Part shown: piece after piece, positions 38,632-49,900 of the stretch
How the letters are laid out: each line of letters opens with the position of its first letter
Numbering within the stretch: the stretch's first letter is position 1
Source of the DNA: Mesostigma viride
Lineage: Eukaryota > Streptophyta > Mesostigmatophyceae > Mesostigmatales > Mesostigmataceae
NCBI GenBank assembly: GCA_009746045.1
Contig: RPFO01000380.1
Location: 668,388 to 732,387, forward strand
Reading direction: 5' to 3'
DNA: 64,000 nucleotides
The notes under the pieces: generated by a model
Told to the model about the DNA's origin: nothing
Databases searched by the model: none
What the model saw: only the letters and a program-made list of their open reading frames with translations
Translations under genes and position numbers: made by a program

Positions 38632-38740
38632 CATTCATATCATCCTGAACGTGACTAGACATACGCGGATAAAACAACAGCAAGCTCGAGCTACCATGGT
38701 CCGGATTCTCCAGATTTTCTGGCCTGCGCTGACGTTGTCT
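38632..38740 (+). repeat. Dispersed repeat family, copy 2
   Basis: Contains ATCATCCTGAACG, CAAGCTCGAGCTACCATGGT, CCGGATTCTCCAGATTTTCT and GGCCTGCGCTGACG. Diverged from copy 1 by indels and substitutions. Confidence 0.7.
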
Positions 38741-38972
38741 AATTGGTACGTTCCGGCCAGCCAGTCCTGTACAGGAGGCAGCACGAACATCATATCAGCC
38801 AACATCAGGATTGGGCAATATAGCCTCTAGATTTCCTTGAGGTCTGCCTCAATCTGTCGAGTATCCTGTTCCACTGGGGATTCTGATCAGGCCACCAGCA
38901 GCTGCAGGGCCCGCCATCTTTGGGAGGTGCTTGTTGCAAGTACCAGTCTCCTCTGAGGCACATTTTCTGAGG

Positions 38973-39055
38973 CAACCCATTTGCAACCCATTTGCAACCC
39001 ATTTGCAACCCATTTGCAACCCATTTGCAACCCATTTGCAACCCATTTGCAACCC
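38973..39055. repeat. 11-nt minisatellite (CCCATTTGCAA), about 8 copies
   Basis: Perfect or near-perfect head-to-tail copies in the intergenic spacer beyond the 3' end of the minus-strand kinase-like gene. Confidence 0.92.
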
Positions 39056-39307
39056 GTTGGGCAGCGAAGCACAGGCGATCCCCATACTCCATCTCAAGGC
39101 TCCATCTTAAGGCTCAATTGTAACGTTCCATCTTCAGAACAGACCAGCTGCACGTCTTGACATGGTAAGCAGCGCTCGTTTTCCACATTCTCCACGGTAA
39201 TGCCGGCCATCATGACATCTGTCTCCGTAAATCTGAAGTCACCCAGTAGGCTGCAATAATGGAGAGCATGCTTCCTCTTTCGGCCCGTACCCCACGGGCT
39301 CCAGTTG

Positions 39308-42300
39308 TCAGTCACACTCAGGCTCTTTCAGCGGCCGGTAACTGTTCCCCTCCGTCGGATGCCTCTCGTACTTCTCCTTCTGGTTCACCATCGCGATCTC
39401 AAACGCCCTCTCCCACCCATGGTCCAGCATCGCGCGCGCCCGGCGGATGAGCATGACCGCCTCCACCGGCAGGAGGTGGTACTCCGACTCCATCTGCAGG
39501 GGGGCTGTGATGGCGAATAGCGAGAGAACGCACAAGAAAGGGGAAGGGGCACACGATGAGGCCAAGTCACCCGCAGTCACCCGCAGTTCCATGAGCGTTT
39601 GCCCTAGGGTTTGCGGGCAGAAAAAAAAAATAATAAGAAGAAATCACAGAACTTACAGGTGGGAGGATTATGTGTGCCCCAGGAGACTGAACCCACACAC
39701 CAGGGTCCTGGTTGTACCACGTAGGCATTTGACGTTGAAAATGCGCAAGTCTCAGAGTACACGCTCATGGAGTGTACGGCCATGAACTGCCACACATTAA
39801 TATTGATTTCTTAAAGAAATTTGTTTCCCTTAATTGCTATAGCCAAGAAAAGGGACATGTCCCGCACTGCCCTTGCGCAGCTTCCAAAACTACCGCATGC
39901 ACTACTACCACAGGCACCAACACAAGCGGGGCCGGTGCGTAAGGCATTCCACACTCTGACAGACGGCATATGACCGGTAGGAATAAGGGGGCATGCAGGC
40001 CGCCCCACACATTCAGCCTGGTCGTCAAACTCATAGCGGACCGCTCTCCCCCCTGACCTGAAAACAACCTGATTCCAGAGCACCTGCACTGGCTATCGGT
40101 TCTCTAGCCAGCCCACGCACCCCAAACCCTAAACCCTACCATCCGCACCCAGAAACCTTCGTGCACACACCCTACTTACCCTAACCCCTAGCGCATGCGC
40201 ATTCATCCTACCCCCTGGCGCACGCACCCCTAACCCGGAGCCCTGACCCCCAGCACACCCATACCCCCCCCTTGCGCACACACCCATGTCGGCAAACTTG
40301 CGCAGGCACGTCTCGGCGCGCGGCGGGTAGTTTGTGCCGATCTTGCCCCCCTCCACATGGCACCGGTAGTCGACCGAGAGCATGCCGTGCTCCCTCAGCG
40401 TCTCGAAGCGCTTGGTGCCTGGCAGATGGCACGCGTCGACCTCGATCCCCGTCGGCTGGCCAAATGCCTGGTCATTGTCGATCAGGCGGATGTTGCCGTT
40501 GGTCGCCACAAACAGGTTACCGGGGTGGCGGTCCGTCTGGCTGGTCAGCAGGTCCAATATGGCCGCGCGCACCTGCGGACAAGGCACAGGGGGCAGGGCG
40601 CCAGGGCGCCAGGGCGCAAGGGCGCAAGGGCACGAGGGCACGAGGGCACGAGGGCACGAGGGCACGAGGGCACGAGGGCACGAGGGCACGAGGGCACGAG
40701 GGCACAAGGGCACAAGGGCACAAGGGCACAAGGGCACGAGGGCACAAGGGCACACGGGCACAAGGGCACAAGGGCACGAGGGCACGAGGGCACGAGGGCA
40801 CGAGGGCACAAGGGCACAAGGGCACAAGGGCACGAGGGCACAAGGGCACAAGGGCACAAGGGCACAAGGGCACAAGGGCACAAGGGGCAGACCATGATAA
40901 TGCACCATAACAAAGAGCACTTGGTCACCAATCTGTATGGGTCGCCAGCGCAAGGTTGGTATGTGGGAGGTGATAAGAAACGGGACCGGCGGGTAAGGCA
41001 CACTGCTCTCAGCATGAACAATCCTGATGCTCCCCCTTTCTTTTTCAAAACAAGCTCTTCAAACAAACGAGGAGCACGCATAAATGCGGACGTAGGATCC
41101 GCGAGTGAAGAGTTGATGGGGACGTACGACCTGTGGGTGCAAACGAACGGGTACGTACAATCTGCGAGTGAAAAGTTAAGGGCACGTACGACCTGTGGGT
41201 GCAAACGAACGGGTACGTACAATCTGCGAGGAGTTGAGCTTGGCGAGGATCGCTTTGCGCTCGATCAGCGTGAGCCTGGGCAGTCCCTGGAACCCGATCT
41301 GTGCCAGCGAGACGCCCTCGGCCACCTCGGTGAACACGCCCACCTGGTCCACGATCACCCCCGTGTGAGGCGTCGCGCTGTACACGTGCTCCGCCCACGC
41401 GCGGGTCAGCAGGTCGTCCAGACCGCACTCCTCCGCGATTCTCTGCAGCGCGAGCGTCTTGCGCAGCTGGTGGCTCGCGGCGCCAGCTTTGCTGCCGTCG
41501 GGGCCTCCGATTCGCGACTTGCAACCGCGGGCGTTCTCCACGTAGAGCGACCGGTAGGATGTGCCGCCCTTCATCCCGTTGCCCATGATGCACACAAACT
41601 TGACGTACGCGCGGCGGCCGTCGGGGGCGACTGCGATGAAGACCTGCAGGGGGGGGGTGCGGGGGGGGGGGGGAGTTGAGAGGGGACGGAAGGGCGGCAA
41701 GAGGGGATTGACTTTGGGGAGTGCGCCGATCTCTGTGCCAGGTGTGCTGCCAGCCACACAGGTAGGTTACCTGCGCATGTCTAGAAATCTGACATGAAAA
41801 GGATATCTGCACCGCATTCTGCTACGGTACCTGATGCGAATGTCGATTCCGTGGCAGCCTGCTGGGCCCATTAATGCTGGACCCATTAATGCTGGTACCA
41901 TTAATGCTGAACCCATTCATGCTGGGCCCATTAATGCTGGGCCCATTAATGCTGGACCCACTAATGCTGGTCCCATTAATGCTGTACCCATTAATGCTGG
42001 TCCCATTAATGCTGGTCCCATTAATGCTGGTCCCATTAATGCTGGTCCCATTAATGCTGGTCCCATTAATGCTGTACCCATTAATGCTGGTCCCATTAAT
42101 GCTGGTCCCATTAATGCTGTACCCATTAATGCTGTACCCATTAATGCTGGTCCCATTAATGCTGGTCCCATTAATGCTGGTCCCATTAATGCTGTACCCA
42201 TTAATGCTGGTCCCATTAATGCTGGTCCCATTAATGCTGGTCCCATTAATGCTGTACCCATTAATGCTGGACCACTTAATGCTGGATCAATAAATGCTGG

Positions 42301-45300
42301 TCCCAACGACCGCTTCTCCAGGCAGAATGTTACCTACTTGATGTCCCTGGGTCCCTGGGTCCCTGGGTCCATGGTCCATGGGTCGGGCCACGCCATCAAT
42401 GTGCATGGGTCATGCACTGCCGTTGATGGCTTTTATCACTCACCCCCATCCCCTGAGTGACCCAAGACCACACGGCCGTGCAAAGGAATGGCCGATCCAG
42501 GGAAAGGAGGACCGGTGGCAACGACAGCCTAAATTTTGTTGGGTTTGCGTTTTTGATGATCAAGCACGGCCAGCCACCGTACAAACTGGCCATACATACG
42601 AGCAAGGGCAGCTCCAAGCATACCCAAGCATGACCAACCAGGCTCGAGCATTACCCATACGTGCCTGCACAAAACTTAACTTTGGGTCCCTCCATAAACA
42701 AACCCCCTCCATAAAGAGCAGCTTCAAACAACAGTAATCGTCACTTCGCGGACGGAACGTCACCTTGGGTCCTCGCATAAAGCCACGGTTCGTGGCTCCT
42801 GAAATAACAACAACGAAACCTTTCCCATCCTACTTACCTGCAACCCCAAGCCCTTACAGCCTGTTGGACCAAAGGAAACGGCACACACCTGGGAGCCCGA
42901 CGCGCCGACCTCAAACGGGAACTCCGCGCGGTAATCCCCAAAGGTCGCCGTGGTGGGTGGCAGAAGCAGCAGGTGCGTGCAGTTGTGGCAGCACAGCTGG
43001 CGCACACCCGCGACCTCCACGTCCACCGTGGGGGCTGTCTCCCCCTTCCCCCCCCGGGTGGCCGCCAGATGGTGCTGCACGCCCTTCACGTGCAGCACCT
43101 CCTGAGCGTCGCAGATCTCGTCCACCGCCTGCACGCCACCCGGCAGCTCCTGGGGCCGCTCCATGTGGCTGCGCATGAGCAGCGCCACGTGGCCCCTCGC
43201 CCGCTGCCGCGCCGCATGCAGCAGCGACGCGGGCGCGTGGCTATTCGCCCCCGTGACTGCGGCACCACCCAGCGAGACCTGCCTGCCGTCACTGTCACCA
43301 GACGCGGGTGCCGCAGCTCCTGCCTTGCTCCCTACGCCAGTACTCACTGCCGCGTTTGATGTTCTGGCTTCTGTCCCCTCCACCCGGGAGGGCGGGGGCC
43401 GGTCCCCGCCGACCCTTGGCTCCAGACGCTGGTTCAGCCGCTGCTGCATGTTTTTCCTTGGCCTCCTCCCCCCACCCGGCCCTGCCCCTGCCCCTGCTCC
43501 TGTTCCCACCCCCCCTTGTGACGATGACCCTTGCACGGCGTCCCCCTCCCCTCCCCCTTCCCCCCCCTCGCCCAATCCCCTGCGGGTGGCAGCATTGCCA
43601 GGCCTGATAGCTCCCCGGGGGGCAGTCATGCTGGCATCCTCCCTGTGCACGATGGGGCGGACGGCAGGCGTCAGCGAGGACGTGTGCCCCCAGGGCGTGA
43701 TGATTATGGTGAACGCGACCACGAAGACGAGGGCCAGAAATAGCGCATACAGCTTCATGCAGCGTGCCCACGTGAAGGAGCCAAAGAGACCGCCCTCGGG
43801 GTCATAGTCAGAACCACGGGGGTGGTCCTTGTAGGAGAAGGGGGCGTCCTGGGGGACGGCCGCGTCCCTGGCCCAGGAGGGGGTGGCCATACTGCCGGAT
43901 GCACTGGAGGGGTACCCTGGTGGGGGGGTCAGCAGGAGCGGGGAGAATGTCAGCAGCGCGGCATTAGTGTATGCCAACGGAGCTTTGTGTGTAAATGTGC
44001 CGTGTCAATGCCGCTTACTCCGATACGACTGCCGCACACGAGTGTGCCATGTGAGTAATTCATACCAGAGCGTCACATGAGAATGCCCTACCAGGACAGG
44101 ACGACAAGACCAGGGCGGGGCGGGGCAGGTGGGAAACCGATGGACCAATGACTGAATGATGGGACCGATGGACCAATGAGCGCAAGCAGACCAGAGGAGG
44201 AGACGCCACCGAGCGCAAGCCAACCGTATCGCAAGCAAACCCCATTTCGGAGCTAGGGTAGGATGGGGGGGGGGGGGAAGACAAGCACGCCACAGGTGGG
44301 TGATGTGACCGGGGCGAGCGAGGGAGGTGGCCTCAAGTCGAGACATAACAATGAATCTTCAAGGGCAGGGATGACCTCACAATGGGAACAAAAGGGGGAC
44401 CAGCCTGAGATTCCCGCGGCTTGCAGTTGGATTCAATGTGGGGGGTGAGTGTGGGGGGTGAGTGCGGGGAGTGAGTGTGGGGGGTGAGTGTGGGGAGTGA
44501 GTGTGGGGGGTGAGTGTGGGGAGTGAGTGTGGGGGGTGAGTGTGGGGAGTGGGTGTGGGGGGTGAGTGTGGGGAGTGAGTGTGGGGGGTGAGTGTGGGGA
44601 GTGGGTGTGGGGAGTGAGTATGCGGAGTGAGTGTAGGTCACGCAACTTAATGCAACCATTACCAGAGGGAATGTGGCGGGGCTGTGACGTGTGCCACCGC
44701 TCAATCAGATAGATACTAAAAAGTTTCAGTACGCTTTGTCGATAGTCGGTATCTATTTTAAGTTAACACATCGATCGAGACAAAGCAGCCCAGGGTATAC
44801 GCACAGACAGGGCAGGTGGGGGCTGCAGGTGGGCTGTCCAGAGTCAAGTGTTCAGCACACAGGCTTGTGTGTTTTGCTGGGAAGGTGGGGGTCAGCCCAG
44901 TGCCTCCCTGTTTGAACACTGGAAGTGCATGGGACTGCCCTGTGGTGCGGGCGTTAGCAGGTACCGGGTGCTACGGCTGTTTTCCGACCACCGTGTGCAA
45001 GAGTGGGCGTGGATTGATATGAATGACGATTGTTTGTTGTTCGAGCGGCAACCACCGCAGAGATGCACACGGGTGGCCACCCAATACCCATGCCCTACTA
45101 CCTGTTTACGTTTCCACCGCTCCTCCCCCCCCCTTCCCCCAGGCCCAGTAAATTTTCAGCACGCCAAGAAGGAAACGTTGCTGGGAGCTGGAGTAACAAG
45201 CCGTGCCGGCCAATATACCCTGATAAAGGGGGTGCTAACCACGGAGACCAGCGCCCCCCGATGGCATTGCTACAGTTAATGTGGGTGGGAGCTAGCATGG

Positions 45301-45640
45301 GTGAGCAGCGGAGGAATGCGACAGTGGCAGGGAAGGGATGGCGCTGCACGTAACGTAGTGGCAGCTGCTGCCCGTCCCATGATGCTGTAAACACATTACC
45401 TTCCACATGCGCGGTGATCCAGGCTCCGTCGTCAACCACGACGTCGACCATCTCCGACTTTGGAAGCCTGCGGCCTAGCGAATCCGTGATGTGCGTGATC
45501 TTGATGCCCTCGCCCGGCCATTGACGTTCCAGCATACAGTGCAGGTCGTGGACGGAGAAGTCTGCCACGTGCCGCCCTTGGGGAAGCTCGATGTTCACGG
45601 GTGTCCTCTCCTTGTGGGTAAATGTTACTTTTAACTTCAT
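39308..45640 (-). CDS. Ubiquitin-like/transmembrane/atypical-kinase-like protein, 5 exons, 725 aa
   Basis: Exons on the minus strand: 45640-45400, 43916-42889, 41643-41221, 40572-40284 and 39504-39308 (stop TGA), with matching phases 1, 0, 0 and 1. Residues 1-80 look like a ubiquitin-fold module (MKLKVTFTHKERTPVNIELP...). A hydrophobic segment at about 136-155 (LYALFLALVFVVAFTIIIT) follows basic residues and suggests a type II anchor. A Pro/Gly/Ser-rich stalk comes next. The C-terminal domain has beta strands with a candidate ATP lysine (AYVKF), then DLLTSQTDRHPGN and IRLIDNDQAFG, which resemble the catalytic and metal-binding motifs of PI3/PI4-kinases and FAM20/Four-jointed secretory kinases. 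Substrate and exact family are unknown. The last exon could instead start at 39493, but only 39504 keeps phase. All four introns are repeat-rich. Confidence 0.8.
40606..40888. repeat. 10-nt minisatellite (GGGCACRAGG), about 28 copies
   Basis: Two variants (GGCACGAGGG and GGCACAAGGG) occur in blocks. It lies just upstream of the exon at 40572-40284, in the third intron of the minus-strand gene, and is C/T-rich on the sense strand. Confidence 0.92.
41092..41235 (-). repeat. Duplication of the exon 3 end and donor of the kinase-like gene
   Basis: On the minus strand CTCGCAGATT|GTACGTACCCG is followed by TTTGCACCCACAGGTCGTAC. The whole block recurs about 65 nt into the intron, including CTCGCAGATTGTACGTACCC. 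A further partial copy ends near 41092. Each full copy carries acceptor-like and donor-like sequence. Confidence 0.8.
41866..42303. repeat. 15-nt minisatellite (CCCATTAATGCTGGT), about 29 copies
   Basis: Variants with GTA, GGA or GGG before CCC. It fills the second intron of the minus-strand gene. Open in several frames, giving artificial NAGPI and MLVPL peptides. Confidence 0.93.
44436..44635. repeat. 13-nt minisatellite (GTGAGTGTGGGGR), about 15 copies
   Basis: G-rich on the plus strand, located in the first intron of the minus-strand gene. Alternating last bases give a 26-nt dimer. The remaining parts of this 1.5-kb intron (43917-45399) show no other structure. Confidence 0.88.
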
Positions 45641-46999
45641 CGTAGGGCGTCCAAGATCTCAGGTAATAGTGAACAGGAATTGCACAGGGCTAGAAGGAAA
45701 TCAACTTAGCTGCCATCCTGGCATAAAGCGTTGAGAAGCATCTTGTCATTACGTCGCAGTACAAGCGGTTGACTGCAGCACCGTTGACTGCACTAATCTG
45801 CGTTGCCAATGCTCCATTAGGAAATGTCGCGGGCAACGTGTGGTGTATCTTAAACAAATTGCTTAATTATTCTAGTCGCGAGGTATACTCATGGTCGAAG
45901 TGGACTTCTCGCGAAATAAGTGGCTCTATGGCACACCGATCGACGCTCGATTGAGTCGGAAACTTTAATTGCCGACCACATTCTTTCCATGATACCTTTT
46001 CTGGGATGCTTGGTAGTGTAATCTACTTAACAGTACTTAATCGTCAAGAGACAACAACAACAGTGCCGCTGAGTAACCAACTAGCTTGCCATGTAAATAT
46101 TTATTTTTTGATGTGATCGCCCAGTAGTATTATCGCCCAGCTCATGCCCAGCTACAGTAGTCAAAGTTCCATCTGGGGTCAGCAAAGTTGCATGGTCAGA
46201 GCCGTCCTCGCCTGGTCGGGCAGAAGATGTCATTGCGCGCCACAGCCAGCCAGGTCACCAAGACACCAACATCTGCCACGGAAGGGTACTCGTGCAAGAC
46301 AGCAAGAGTTGTGCATTGTGCGGCAGCATAATATCGCGCGCTACTCCAAGCGAAAGCGTTTGGTGTGAATGATGCTGACATGACCCCCGTGAAATCGCCA
46401 CCGCTCCTGCACCGCTCACTACAGTAGAAACTAGAAACTTTCTCTATTGGGTATCTCAGTCAGTCAGTCAGTCTCTAGGGTACAGTATCTAGGCGTATGC
46501 GCTGTTTTGGACCACCGGCTGCGACCGTACACAGACAGATCCCCATCCGGACAACAAAATGGCAACTTTTTGCTTGACAGTCTTGCCTTGTCATCAATCA
46601 CGCAAAAAGCGAGCCATAACCTTGCCATAACGTGCATAAAGTGCGCCTGAACGTCCAAACCGCGAGTTTCGATAAGGGAACGAGGCGCGGTGACTTGCCA
46701 TGCGACTTGTTCCGTTTCCGGCAAAGCCTAGCACTGCTGCGTCTCTACCTGCTTCACGTTCTTAATTTCTTCAAAGAACCAATTACTGCGCGAAATTGCA
46801 ACGGTTGAAGAGACAGGCGTTCAGGCTATTTAAGCTCCTTTCGCTTTCTGTCATTCTCCACGCGTGGCGTCGGAGTCATCTTTTGCTCGCCAGCTGGTTG
46901 TTCGTAATCACGAGCGCCGTCCATTTGGTAGAGGGAACCGCGATTGCATGGAATCAGCGTTGACCACGTGCAACGGACTGTACTCATAGTTCACGAAAA
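45641..46999. promoter_or_regulatory. Divergent intergenic region between the kinase-like gene and DEG9
   Basis: 1.36 kb between two opposite start codons, so it should hold both promoters. It is AT-richer than the coding parts. A small CAGT microsatellite lies at about 46458-46473. No gene-like frame is seen. Confidence 0.5.
46827..46833 (+). promoter_or_regulatory. TATA-like element (TATTTAA) of DEG9
   Basis: TATTTAA lies about 170 nt upstream of the DEG9 start codon, followed by a pyrimidine-rich stretch (CTCCTTTCGCTTTCTGTC) that could hold the initiator. Position and context fit, but there is no direct proof. Confidence 0.35.
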
Positions 47000-49900
47000 A
47001 TGGTCCGGAAAAGGATAGCTCAGAAAGATGCGTGCGTTGAGGAAGGCAGCAAGAAAAGGATATGCAGTCGTCTGCAGGGCGTTGTTGAGGCGGAAAGTGA
47101 CACCTGCCCGCCCAGCGACTCATCTTTGAATCCAACCGACGCTGCCCCTGGCTTTCCCTCTCTTCCCCTCGTCAATGGCGCCGTTCCCGTCGAGGAAGTG
47201 GTGAAGGGGTACGTAATTATAAAAATTCACCTTTCCTCTTTGCTGACTGCTTGAGGCGTTTACATCAGTCGGTCCTTTCGGCATTTAGCCCGAAGAGAGC
47301 TACTCGAGTTGTATGCACGGCATACAGGAGAATTCTTATTTGTTGGACGACGTAACGCACGCAATTGTGATTTTATGGATAATTCGGATTTTGAAGAACC
47401 AGGATGCGTCTAACGGGGCATCCCGTTTCTGCGTAACAGCTGGGTTCCTGTGTAACAGCTTGTTTACAAGGTTCTTGCTAAGATATTTCTGACTTTTTCA
47501 TAGTCTATGCAATCTCGTCCTTGTAGAACTGCAGACCCAACCAGTGTATGCATTATGCCCATAACCATGTCTAACAATGAAGTGACGGCCTGCGTTGCTG
47601 TTTCACGCTGTATTTTGCCCGCCCCCCCAATTAGACCTTCCATCATGATACTTCTTTGCCACTGCAGTGGTAGATATCCCAACTCTTGTGTTGCACTTGG
47701 GGGTGTATAGGCTGGCTTTTTTGCCCACGTGTCTGGCGTTGTTACAATTTGACCCAGGATTGCCGACCCTGTAGCTTACTTGGGACAACGTGGTGAATTG
47801 TTTGCCTGCTGGGACGTTGCGTCTGGTCGAATAACTGCAGAAGCAGCCCTGCCTTCTTCAAGAAGGTTCTCCAGTCGGTGGTGAAGCTGTTTGTCACATC
47901 CACCAGCCCCAACTATGCCATGCCAGTGAGTTCCCCTGCTAGTAAAAATGGAGCCATGATTTTACAATTCTTGCTGACTATTGAATTCTCTGTTTCGTTT
48001 TCATACTTCCATTGTCAACTGTCCTCGCAACAAAACGGCATGTGCAAGGCCATAAATTTGGACCGGTGATGCGCTTGCCCGCTTGACATCCCTTGACATC
48101 CCAATGGAGGCACTTTTCTGATTGACTGCTTGCTTCAAAGTCACTAAACAAGAGCCATTTGTGTATTGAGTTCCTGGTCACAATCCTGACAGCTCTCCAG
48201 CGGAATCATCCCATGGAATTTATGTGCTGGCCTTATCCGGTGGTCATTGCCTTCTTGCCCGTTCATTTTTGTGCCCTGTACAAAAACTAAGCAGCGGCAG
48301 ATCGAGTACCTTGGTGGCTGGGTGTAACCCAGTGGTGCATTCTCCCTGCGCTTGATAAACGTCCGTGTGCCATGTTTAACACAACAGTGGCAGATGAAGT
48401 ACCAAACGAAGAGCACTGCCAGTGGGTTCGTGATCGCCGGGCGCCGCATCATCACCAACGCGCATGCGGTCTCCCACCAAATGGTGCGGATGTAGGGTCG
48501 GTAGATTAATCAATAATGGTATGGTAGATAACAATAACGGCAAGCACAGTAATGGTACTCAGATAAATTTGTTCACTATCTATGAGACCACCAGCGCAGG
48601 CCAGAAAGCTGGAGAATCCAGACCATCGTATGATGTTCAGTAGTAGATGGCAAATAGTTACACTGTTGTGCCCGCGTTGGCAGATGGAGCCGAGCAGCTG
48701 TATCGTGCATGCATGGACGGTACATGTACTTTGATATATGCATGGGTGCTGTGAGTTGCATCTTGGGCTCACTGCCTGCCCGTTTGTGCGCTGACAGTAT
48801 TTTCTTGTCGTGCTATGTCGACTGGATATCCTAAATGTGTCTGTCGACCGGATATCCTAAATGTGTCGTTAAAGTTGTAATGAAGACATTGTTTTCGGCA
48901 GAGAAACCTGAGGAGTGTTTTCCGTGTGAGGTCATAACACTGGCTGGAGAGCGAAGTTGTGCATGTCTACATCAAGCCAGTAGAGAGAGAGGGAATTGCA
49001 CCGTTGGCAAGGTGGATTGGCTTGTGGGGACCTTGTCATGTTGAGAGAATCTTTTGGGGGGGGCATGACTGGCTTTTGCTGCCGCTTTAGAAAGGGCAAC
49101 TGGCTCTTTGCCCACAAGACGCAAATTTTATAAACTAATTAGCCGACATTTTGCGTGGCCAAAGGTGCGCTTATATTGCAGCATCTCCTTCCTCCCCCCC
49201 TAGAATGTGCCCTCTTGCCTTCTCCCCTCCCCAGTTCCATGAACGCTCATGCTTTGGAGCATTTCCCCTTCTGCGCTGTTTCCCATGCCTTGCTCGTCCC
49301 ATGGTGGTGCCAACGCCTACTGGGCACCGCCCCCTTCTACCAAACACTACCGGGGAACCGCTCCCCATGGCAAATGCCTGATGGTGACGCGCCAGCTCAT
49401 CATGGTGCGCAAGCACGGCCACGCGCGCAAGTACATCGCGCGCGTGCTGGCGTGCGGCGCCGAGTGTGACCTGGCTCTGCTCACGGTCAACGAGGAGGAG
49501 TTCTGGGATGACATTGAGCACCTGGAGTTGGGCGATGTGCCGGTGGGTGATGAATGGGTGCGAGTATGCTTAGTTGGGGGATGTGCCAGTGGGTGATGGG
49601 TGGGTGTGAGTATTATCAGCTGGGGGATGTGCCAGTGGGTGAGGGGTGGGTGTGAGTATTGTCAGTTTGGGGATGTGCCAGTGGGTGATGGGTGGGTGTG
49701 AGTATTGTCAGTTTGGGGATGTGCCAGTGGGTGATGGGTGGGTGTGAGTATTTTCAGTTTGGGGATAGATGTGCCAGTGGGCGATGATGATGGGTGTATG
49801 ATAATTTTGCTGGGGGACGCGCTGTTGGGTGGACAAGTTATCGTGATGTGGAGAAAGTGCCGGTGGATGATGGGTGGTTGGGTGATGGGTGCTTGTTTTG

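Noticed and set aside
40121-40140. CCCTAAA plant-type telomere repeat
   Set aside because: Only two to three units, probably chance or a tiny repair scar in an intron; no subtelomeric context.
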